From positions 4,395,001 to 4,459,000 of the forward strand of contig JASFXZ010000033.1 in NCBI GenBank assembly GCA_032209605.1: a DNA stretch of 64,000 bases, written 5' to 3'. This document shows, piece after piece, positions 23,001-35,000 of the stretch. A program made the position numbers and the translations under genes. The notes under the pieces were generated by a model that did no database searches, was not told the origin of the DNA, and was given only the letters and a program-made list of their open reading frames with translations. How positions within the stretch are numbered: the stretch's first letter is position 1; each line of letters begins with the position of its first letter. Source of the stretch: Mactromeris polynyma (Eukaryota; Mollusca; Bivalvia; Venerida; Mactridae).

Positions 23001-26000
23001 TAATTTCAAACAAATTAATGTTCTTTATATATATTTATTTACATAGCGATATATTGATCTTGCCATGCGGGTATTTTGATTTAAGTGCTTGTACCGTCGG
23101 AAATATGTGGGGCTACACCAAAAACTAAATACTTTTCGTTTGACCACTCGTGAAATAAAATTTGATCTTCGATCGAAATCAGCAAATGTCCTCTGTATAC
23201 TTAAGAGAATTGTGACTAGACTATTGCTTCAGGAAGAAAAAATGCCATCTGACGTATCAAACTGAATATTCATAATACAATACTGAACTGAACTGTGAGA
23301 AAAAAGAAATGAAAATAATGACTCCAGTTAATCGTTGCAGCCTTACATGCTAGTGTAGCAAAAAGTGATATACTCCATTTTAACTGAGAAGCTAAAAATT
23401 ACTATGTTTGGGATAGTTATGCACTAGTATATGAGATCACCTTGTCTGAAACGGGTTTTAAAGAACACATTATCTTCATTATTTTCCAGTCATACACCAT
23501 CTCCAACTGTTCAGCCGTTGAGATATATCCCTCCAAGATTACAAGCCTTAGTGCAACATTACAATGTGCAAGGTATGGACTGAAAGTTACTTGATGATTT
23601 GTTATGTAAAGATATTACTTTTGGTGGATGCAAAGTAAAACTGACAAAATTAAGCCTGTATGGTAGAGGATTTGTTTTGTGTGTTTCATCGGGTTTATGC
23701 CGTTTTTCAACCATTTTTCAGTCATTTACGGCAGCCAGTTATCAACCAGTACTAACTGACAACTCCTGTTCCAAATGTCACTGAATAACATAACCTTTCC
23801 AACACGGGAATCGAACCTGGATCTGCCAGGTGACAGTCTAGCACTCTACCAACTGAGGTAGCTGGTGGCTTTGGTAGAGGGATACCCCACATATCTTCCA
23901 TTGTTTCAGTCTCGTCTAGAAGAAGTCTATTCCTGTTGATAATCAAACTCACAATGTGAGGCGATTGACTCACTAACAGTTCTCTGCTAACATCATTGCA
24001 TAACAGGCTGATCATCTTTGCGTCCTAACACAAATCACTCTTGTGCCCACTTCTGTGAAAAATCAGTACTGGCAACAGAATTCCTACAGATGCTCACCAC
24101 TCCCTAATCCCATGTAAAAAATTACTCCGATGAGTCTCGAGTTTGGAGATTTGTGTAAACGTAAAGGTTACTTAGTGCTGAATCTTCTTTTTGATACACT
24201 CTTAAATGTGGGACTCAAATAAACTCAACTTTTGAGTTTGAATCATAGATGACGTGATTTTTCTGTTTCAGGTGTATTGCCGGAGACGATGCCTTACTGT
24301 TCTTCACCCTTACACACTCAATATCCATCAGATTCTCCTATTAATACATTAGCATCAACTCCATCTACTGCTTTGTCAGTTGCACCAAGTTCTGAACCTT
24401 ATTTAATGACTAGTACAAGTACTCGGTCTGAGGATTCTTCAGTAACAGCAACATCGACTACAGCCCAATCACTGGACACTTTTGGAACTTTTCTAAATGC
24501 CAATAATGCTGATAGTAATTTTAATCGACAGGATCTTGTGAACTTCTATGTACAAAAACATGCAAAGACCAATATTGAGAGTCCTGCTGAAAATACCAGT
24601 ATTGATGGACAAAAACATATTAAAACTGAAGTGACTGGAAATTCCTCTAAAAATACTTCTTCTCACCAGATTTCTTATGTTAATAGCAACATAGATCAGA
24701 AAACCATAGAAAGTGATATTCCTAAGGTTGTCAACTTGTGGGCAGAAACTGGAAACAATCGCCCTGAAAAACATCTGGGTGTTGAGGGAACCAGTAGAGA
24801 TTTCATTAGCAACTCAGATCAGGGAACCAGCAGAGATTTCATTAGCAACTCAGATCCGGGAACCAGCAGAGATTTTACAAGTAACTCAGATCAGGGAACC
24901 AGCAGAGATTTTACAAGTAACTCAGATCAGGGAACCAGTAGAGATTTTACCAGTAACTTTGATGAAGGAACCAGTGGTACAGCTGGGAGTAATGTGGTCA
25001 ACCTGTGGGAAGAGGGTTTTGAAAAACACACTACAAAACATCAAGACAATGGAGAAAGTACTGTTATCAAAGGAGCTGAAATGGAATGTTACCTTGAAAG
25101 CTTAGAAGCCAACAGTTGTGATGTTCCTTCCAACATTGGTGATGACTTTAATGATAGTGATGGTATTATTGAAGAACATGAATTCATGTGCCCCAGTCTT
25201 TTGTCCAAAAGCAGAGAAAAGAAAGTCAGTAAAGAATGTATAAGTGGTGATGGAGTTGATGAATTCAGTGATGCAGATCTAAGAGATAAAAGTGATCAAG
25301 TTAGAGTTCAGTCTGCTATTGTTGAAAAGATAAAGAATAGTGCAGAGGATAAAAAGAACTCAGAGAAAGACAATTCTCAAAGCTATGACAATATTGCACA
25401 CGTTGCTAGCATTATTGTAAAACAAGCAATTGCAAAAGGCCTTTGCAAGTTTTATGAATCATTGTTGGTAACTACAGATGTGCAAGATGCTAAGGAATGG
25501 CTGAACAGAAAGGAAGAAGACAACCCAACATCACCCCAGGGTGGACCTTCTGTAGGAAGCCTTTATTCATGGGAAACAGAGAATAGTTGTGTGGGTGATG
25601 ATAAAGGCAGAGTCACTAGTCTCCCTGCAAATGAGGAATGTGTAAGACATGAACCTGATGTTGAAAGTATGATAATTACACCGCATGAAGAGATAACAGA
25701 GGATTTTGAGAAGTTTTTTTTCAAACAAACTGCATCAAAACATGGAATTACAATTGGAAGTCTTGAAAAGATAGTTACCAAAAATGATGAAAATGGAAGC
25801 AAAACAGTTAAAGAACCCTCTGGAACCATTGTACAACCAACCAAAAGAACAGGTATTTTGAACCCAAGTGGTTTTAATTTAGCAAAAGACAAAATTATTA
25901 ATCAATCTTTCTCTGGAGATTCTGCTAAGAGTAGTCGAGAGGGTTCAATAAGTGATGCAGTCGATGCATTCAAAATGAAGGCTTTACTGAGAGGAATTCA

Positions 26001-29000
26001 TATTAAAGATGCATTTGATAGTATGACTGACAGTGACCTTGAAGTTGATACCATGTTAAGAAGGAATGGAAGTAGACAAGGAAGTATTGATGGTGAACAA
26101 CAAAGATTTGTGTCTACTCCAGAGCCTGGCAGTTCATGCGCACATCTTGCTTCACCAGATTTAACCCCTGGTAGGAAGACGAGGCATGTGTCCGGTGCAC
26201 TTCGCCCTGATGCTCCGGAATTCAATCCGGATTCATATAGTTCTTCAGTTAATGCTTCATTTGATTGGTCTGAGGCTGGTGATATGGTTGAAACTGGTAT
26301 GAGACCCTATGCTCCAGAGTTCAAACCAGAGTCGACTAATACTGGGCATAAGCTACAAGCAAGTGCTCCTGTTTTTGAACCAAAGAAAAGGACAGCCAGT
26401 CCAAATGTACTTTACATTTCTACTAAGAAAGTTTCAAATCCTTCTGTTGGTGTACAAGCATTGCCTGAAATGTCTTCAGTGTGTCTCGGAACAGAAATGA
26501 TGCTAATTAATGATGGTGATGATATGATTGAGGAGAAGAGGGGAAAATCTGTTATGAATCAGTCCACTATGACTGATGATCTCACAGCTGACTATGATAT
26601 TGAAACTGCAAAGAAGGACAATGAAATAAAAGTTATTAAAGACCAAGTTAGACAGTTGCAGGTATGTCATTTCTAGAATTGTTTCAAGATTAAGCAGCAT
26701 GGTTTGAGTTCACACATAGGCCATTATAATCTTGATCATAAATTAAACATGCCCTGTCCATAGATCATGATGTGTTTATAGATGGCTGTTTTTGATGGAA
26801 ATTCACCAATAATATTTCTTTTGGTCTTTTAGCTTTTTTTCCTCACAATTTTCCTGGTATTCGACTGTGGTTGATATTTATGGGCAGTGGAGTATTGTTT
26901 GTGAATTGTCTCTAAATATGTATTTTCTCTGTAATATATTTCCATGTATTTATCATGCTTATAATAAGCTGTTCTTTCTGTCTGTAAAATCTATTGTAGA
27001 TTGCGCTGATGTGTTACAAGGAACGTGAATTCAATGATAAGTTGAATAGAATGAAAATAACCATGGCAACAGAAACAAATAATAATGGATCCAGAATTTC
27101 TTCACAAGAGTAAGCATCATTCTCATCATTATTTAACTAAATAGAAAATAATGGATGTAATTCAAATCAAGTTTCGGCTGAAAATTGTATCAGTACAATG
27201 TTATTGCAGCAAGTGAGTGTACATAGTATAAAGAATTTTAAAGCTTGTGCAGGTAAAGTCCATTTTGCGATTATGCTTATTGCCATACACCGCTAAAAAC
27301 AATATATCACGGTTCCAGCCAGTTTGCTCTTTATATGTACTGATTATTACGTTGTTGTGTATTGCGATATTTCAGATACCACACTATGTTTTTACGGTAC
27401 AAAACTCTAACTACTGAAAGATGTTAAATGCTAGCAATTCTTAAACTGCCGTCAATACTAAATTCCGGTCTAACAAGTGAGCATGTTCTAGCCTGAATAT
27501 TCTTGAACGCTGTGGCGACACATATTCGAGTTGTTATGTATACAACTCTTGTGAACAACCACTTGGGTCTGTCATTAAATAGTAACACCTACAGGCAGTA
27601 ATTCTTACTTTCCATATATCGCAATTTAGACCGTTGACGAAAAGGACAAAAGATATGGAACTATTTCCGGTTTTAAAACGCAAGTAAGACGGAAGCTGAC
27701 TGTGTCACAGATTTAAAAGTTGTTGAGATTTCTTGTGATCAGATGACGTCCAAACAATGCAATATTCATTGAATAAAGTTAATTGAATACTGGAATACTA
27801 AAATTGCTATTACTAATTTATATTTTAATTAACACACATTTCTTAATCGTACATATTTTGCTCCCTTCTAATTTCCTACTTTGTCTTAGGAAAAAATGCA
27901 CCTTGACTACAACGATATTCAGATACAACGATATACATGTTAGTCTCCTGAATATCGTTACAAGTGGTACTGTATGTATTGTTTACTGTATGTATTGTTT
28001 ACAATATGTATTGTATACTGTATGTATTGTTTACAATATGTATTGTTTACTGTATGTATTGTTTACAATATGTATTGTTTACTGCATGTATTGTTTACTG
28101 TATGTATTGTTTACTGTATGTATTGTTTACAATATGTATTGTTTACTGTATGTATTGTTTACTGTATTTATTGTTTACTGTATGTATTGTTTGCTGTATG
28201 TATTGTTTACTGTATGTATTGTTTACTGTATGTATTGTTTACTGTATGTATTGTTTACTGTATGTATTGTTTACTGTATGTATTGTTTACTGTATGTATT
28301 GTTTACTGTATGTATTGTTTAATGTATGTATTGTTTAATGTATGTATTGTTTAATGTATGTATTGTTTACTGTATGTATTGTTTACTGTATGTATTGTTT
28401 GCTGTATGTATTGTTTGCTGTATGTATTGTTTGCTGTATGTATTGTTTGCTGTATGTATTCTTTACTGTATGTATTCTTTACTGTATGTATTGTTTGCTG
28501 TATGTATTGTTTGCTGTATGTGTTGTTTGCTGTATGTATTCTTTGCTGTATGTATTCTTTGCTGTATGTATTCTTTGCTGTATGTATTCTTCACTGTATG
28601 TATTGTTTACTGTATGTATTCTTTGCTGTATGTATTCTTTGCTGTATGTATTGTTTGCTGTATGTATTGTTTGCTGTATGTGTTGTTTGCTGTATGTATT
28701 GTTTGCTGTATGTACTGTTTACTGTATGTATTGATTGCTGTATGTATTGATTGCTCTATGTATTGTTTCCTGTATGTATTGATTGCTGTATGTATTGATT
28801 GCTCTATGTATTGTTTCCTGTATGTATTGATTGCTGTATGTATTGATTGCTCTATGTATTGTTTCCTGTATGTATTGTTTACTGTATGTATTGTTTACTG
28901 TATGTATTGATTGCTGTATGTATTGTTTCCTGTATGTATTGTTTCCTGTATGTATTGTTTACTGTATGTATTGTTTACTGTATGTATTGTTTGCTGTATG

Positions 29001-32000
29001 TATTGTTTGCTGTATGTATTGTTTGCTGTATGTATTGTTTACTGTATGTATTGTTTGCTGTATGTATTGTTTGCTGTATGTATTGTTTACAATATGTATT
29101 GTTTACTGTATGTATTGTTTACTGTATGTATTGTTTGCTGTATGTATTGTTTACTGTATGTATTGCTTACTGTATGTATTTTTTACTGTATGTTTTGTTT
29201 ACTATATGTATTGTTTACTGTATGTATTTTTTACTGTATGTTTTGTTTACTATATGTATTGTTTACTGTATGTATTGTATACTGTTGTGTTATTTCAGGT
29301 TTGACTCAAGTCTTAAACTATTGGAAGATGCTTCAGTCAAGGTTAAGGTAAGTGTTGAACTGCTACTTACTTGTAAGATACATGACACACATGTAAGTCT
29401 GCATGTTGTGAGGGGCAATAATGCATATACTCTGGATTGGTACAAGTACAAATTTGGCGTTTTCCCTCTAATCCTGTGGTACAAACAATAATATCCCGTC
29501 AACATCGTGCTTAAATTGTTATGAAAACTAAGCTGGGATTTAATGTCGGACTGAACTTCTATGGATCTAAAAATGATCTTTGTTTGTACCCATGGTAAAA
29601 ACCCCTAGTTAGTAAAATATGGATTTTATCTATTGTGTACCAAGTTGTTGTTAGAACCTGTGACCTTGTTTGCAGAAAGGTTAGGCCATTAACTTGGGTC
29701 TCTATACATTGTTATGCATCCTCAGCTCTCGAATGTAATTTAGTATTATGGTTAGCTGGCTAGGTTAGGTCAGTTGGTAGAGCACTCGACTGCCAAACTA
29801 GAGGTTTGAACCTTGGATGAGGTGTATTATCTCCTTGACAATTTGACTGAAGATAATACAAAGTTATCTGTCCTCCACCATTGATTCATGAGCTGAAGTT
29901 GTTAGTTGCTTGTGGAAGAACTGATCAATACTGGTTGGTAACTCTTGAACAAGATAGATCAACTGAATTACTTGCATACTGTTGAAAATGGCATAAAACT
30001 GTGTCACACAATAACTTGAATTTGATATTGTAATGACAATAATAGAAAGAATACAATTGTTTGGTTTAATGTACTAGCAAATGGCAAATACGATTTCTGT
30101 TCATAAGTTATGTCGATTCACCCATTGTAACTATTATCAAGAAACAGAATTCTGCTAACCAATCAATAATGGTTTCATTTTATTTTAGCTGATCACAAAC
30201 ATGACTATTTCATCTATACAATCTGGGGCATTTATAACTGACCTGCCTGATCTTCTTCTGCTACTACCAGACCTGACAATTTTTGAAGAAGTTAGGTTGC
30301 CTAGCAACAATAATGATCCTAAGGAAAGTGACCTGAATCGTGAAGAGCCATGTGAACAACCTGATTATATAAAGAATGAAGAAGTTGTCTGTGCTACATT
30401 GTCGGAGGTAAAATTTCTGTCTTTCTCATTACAAAAAAAACTGAGAAATGCCCTTCAGAAGTTTTTGTCTCGACGTTGTATTTGATAAAAAAAATAACAT
30501 CAATATTTCAGTTTGCATTGACACCAGAATACGTATTGATCATTGTAGAGCTATGAAATAATGCTCAATATTCAATAGTTTATTTGACCTGGGCGAAGGT
30601 TATAAACCTTACAATGCATCCTTGTCATTGGGCTATTTTGAGACTGCACCCAGATTTCAACCAATCGGAGGCTTCGTGACTGAATATGGTCTTCAAATTC
30701 CTAGAAAATTAACCAGTATAGAAAGCAAACTAAAACGTTACACCATAACTGTCAATGGCAATAACCAGATGTGTAAATTGCTCTGATTTTTTATTTTCCT
30801 GGTAACAAGTGTGTTCCACTTAAGGGTTGCGTACATATCTCTTGTTAACCATAGTTTTAATACCATAGCATAGTTTATCAGAGCATAATTTTAATTTCAG
30901 GGAAAAGTGAAAATGACAAAGGGTATGTTAGAACTTGAAGATAGTAGTGACGATGAAGATTGTTTTGAGTGTGAAATTGTTGGAAAAGATGCTAAGCAGA
31001 AATCAGAACTTTCAATTGAAACTGAAGAAGTTGAATATGGAAAAGGTGCTGAACTGAAATCAGAACTTACAATTGAAATTGAAGAAGTTAAAAATCAGAA
31101 AGGTGCTGAACTGAAATCAGAACTTGCAATTGAAACTGAAGAAGTTAAAAATGAGAAAGGTGCTGAACTGAAATCAGAACTTGCAATTGAAACTGAAGAA
31201 GTTGAATATGAGAAAGGTGCTGAACTGAAATCAGAACTTGCAATTGAAACTGAAGAAGTTGAATATGAGAAAGGTGCTGAAAATAAATCAGAACTTGATC
31301 TTGAAACACAAGAACGAGACGAAATGAACTACTCAAGTGAAATGCTAAGTGCTTGTTCTGAATTTGACAGAACAGAATCTAAAGCCAATATTCAGGTTAA
31401 ACATGTGTTTAATGATGAAGATACGAAAGCTGTACAAACAGTTGGTGCTACTCATGTAAATGATGAACTGCTAAATGCAGATTTAAATAGGAACACTGAC
31501 AATCAGGCCTCTTTATTCAATCCAAATTTGAAAGATGTAATTGAATCTGGTGAATGTACAAGGGAAACGGACGAGGAAAGTACAGAGAAATCTAATGTCT
31601 TATTTGGAGCTGGTGATGGAAAAGATACTATTGAGACGAAATATGGATATGATATTCATATGTCAGGTGATATGGTTAGAGAACTAATGAATGCAGAATA
31701 TACACAAGGGCTTAATAGCGAAGATACAATAGAATGTTCTGGCGGAGACAGTGGATGGCACTTAAATGATGCTGAAGTTGGTGAAAAGTCGAGTGTTGGA
31801 AGTCAGGAAAATGATAATAATGGAAATATGAACAACAATGCTGGAAATTATGATGGTAAGAAAAAGTATGGTATGTACATTTATGCTGAACATGAAGAGA
31901 GCACTAGACACAGACGAGAGCGTATTGTGACACCATTGGAAGATGATATTGATTTTGCTGGTGGTGACCACATGGATATAGTTGAGGCACTTCCTGACAA

Positions 32001-35000
32001 TAATTTAGACAAATCACCATTTAAACATCATGGGTACGAACTTGCAGGTGATAAAATTCCTAAATTGCCTACAGGACAAGTGACAAGTGATATTACTGAA
32101 CAAATGGATACAGATGAGGTTTACATATCACCAGAGAAAAAACCATCTTCTGGGGTTATTGATAAAACAATTGACACTCAGTCTGGTAATAAAACCGACA
32201 CCGTCTCTGATAATGTTGTTAGTATGGTGCCGTTCTCTACAGCATCTGATCCTAATACTGTAGGTATGGGTCCATTGCCTGTGATGATAAATAACTTGAA
32301 CCCAGTACTGTATCAAGCTGTTCTAGCCCAGTTGATTCAGGCTTATCCAGATCTGGCGTGTAATCAGGAAATGTTGACCAAAATTGCTGTGCAGCAAACT
32401 TGCCTTTTGCAAATGTACATGGCTAATCAGACTGGAAATATCAATGCTATGACTGGACCATATAGTCTCTTAGGGTCTCAAAACTTGCAAGCTAGTGGAG
32501 TACCACCAATCATGGGTGGTTTGGGAGAAAATGTGGACAGTCCACAGCAGTTTCCACTACCAACTGACCTTCAAGGTGCTTGTCCAGGTTCCTCAGTTTC
32601 TACATCCTCCAGCTCAGTCATGTCAAAATCACTGCCGACCTCTAGTGAGAATGATAAAAGAATTACAGTTGAAGATTTGGGAATTCCAGCTAGTAATTGT
32701 GTAAAGACGAGTAGTGTATCTCTTCCAGCTGGTAAACCTCCCGGTTTCAATCTTGAGAATGATCTGGGGAGTGGAAATGCCCTTAACATTTCATCAAACA
32801 ATAAATGTGCTGTTGATACAAAAGTTAGATGCAAGTTTGATGATCATGTGAATGTTACCATGGCAACCAAAAATGATGAAAACAGTTCTGATTTAGAGTT
32901 GAAGTGCAACACACCATCTACAGTTGAAGATATATCTGGTTTAAAGCAGTTCCTCGGAGCTTCCGATTCTGGTCTCAAATTTGGTGACTTCTCACCTTCC
33001 AACAAGTTGGACAGTACTTTGTCATTGTCAGTGGATGAAGAATCAGCTGATCTACGTCCTATGAGACTTCCCCATAATGCAAGAAATGTTGGGAAAGAAA
33101 CAAGAAAATTTAGTGGTATTACACCAACAAGTCGTGAAGTTGATACTGATGAGGACAAAAGCAGTTTGAGTGATAAGTCAGCTTTTGGGCCAATATCAAG
33201 CAATCTATCATACCCTGCTGTTTCTAGTGATTTGAAATCAAAAACACTTGGTGGTTGTGTGCCTGCTACAAGTTCTATGAATTCCTTGAAAGATATTGGA
33301 TACCTCGACAACGCAAATAGTACAATTGGTAATACAGATAATCCAACCAAGTTGAGCAAGGTTTCGTCTGACCCATATATGAAAGGTCAAAGGTCAGATA
33401 AATTTACTGACTCTAGGCCTGTCCATCATGCGTCAGATGTCTCAGATTATCAAAACAGTGGTAAGGATAAATCAAAATGTCTGCCTTTTGGTAGCAAGGC
33501 AGCAGTCAGCTCCACATCAAGAGATGGTAATTATGAACCTAAAGATTCAGATAGGGGAGGTAAATCAAGAAAAACTTTGTTGAGTACACCAAGTTCAACA
33601 TACAAAGCATCAACTACACACACGCAGGTTAGTTAGTTGCATTATTGTAGATTCTATACGAATATTATGGCTTAGATAACTGAATCATTTATTCACCAAT
33701 AACTTGTTAGCTTGTCAGTGTTGTTTGAAAGAATGAAGAGCTATTGTCGTAGCTTGATCGTCATTGTCTGTGTCTGCTTCCATAGAAATGTAAATATTGC
33801 TTTAAGTTCAATTTCTGAGATAGTGTCTGTTCCAATGATGATGTTATCGATATATGATCATCTGCTGCGTCTGCTTGCAGTGCTCTTGTGTTCTTGAAAC
33901 GTTACCTATTTATACATACACTGTGTAAGGCATTCATAATTTACCTCACAATAAATTACAATTTGCTGTTTATTTGGAAAAGACATTTTCAGCATTTTCT
34001 GTAAAAAGTATCGCCTTTTAGTTTCTAAAATCCATTCTACTGCAAACAGTCTTTGAATGACTTTTACTGACATTGCATGATATATATTGTACACACATGT
34101 ACAGTCAGACCTCGTTCATTCAATTTCATCAGGTCTGAAATTTCATTTTGAATATTACATGGTTTCGAATAGTCCATTTGGATTCGACATGTATGAGACG
34201 ATACATCGGGATCTGATATGTAATTTGGATGATACCAAGTATTCAGATAGAAGGTTGTCAAATAAATGAGGTCCGACTGTATATGATATAGCTTCTACTG
34301 ACCTGCGTACAACATGCTTCACCAATGGCCTGTGGGATTAGTATGACTTGTTAGGACTTTGTGAATGTAATAAATCAACAAAATGGACTGGTTCTCCCTT
34401 ATACATTCCAGTCTTACCTTCCTCCTAATCTACCTCCACGACTTAGAAAACAGAGATCTTCTGAAGACTGCACACCTCAGTTTTCACCCAAGTTTGGTCA
34501 CCATGAGACCCAGTCTACCAGAGCAAGCTTTGGGACACAGTCTGCTACAGAATCCTGGGATAATGAAGTTGATGATTTTGCAGAAACATTTTCTCTGCAG
34601 GGAGATGTTCACCAACGATCTCTTTTTGTAAATCCAGAAATACCCAAGAAATATGCTGCTAAACAAACCAATTCAGTTATTTCCACAAAGAAATCAAGTA
34701 AGTTTGGTAACTAAATATACGCCATTTATAACTTAAAATTTCTGTCAACACAGTGACATTATAAAGAAATAATTATATTTTAATTCTCAAACATAATTTC
34801 CTAAACTTAATCAATTATGTAATATGAATACTAGGGCCATAGTTTGATTTCTTTTGATGAATGATATACATATTTGTAACAACAAAACGTGTTTAACACT
34901 TGGAAGGCTAAAATTATATAGTTGTGTTTTTAATGGCGTTAAGTACTAGTGACAAAATATCAGGATTAATCTTCATATGCAATCAAAGCTAATTTATACA

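Noticed and set aside
23812..23870. Possible tRNA-Asp gene on the minus strand
   Set aside because: A and B boxes are present, but the anticodon and D stems do not pair, and the SINE body and tail follow directly.
27783..29491. Several long overlapping plus-strand ORFs (up to 214 codons) of CMYCLLYVLFTV-type sequence
   Set aside because: All are readings of the 16-bp tandem array. Three frames give the same peptide because the unit length is not divisible by three.
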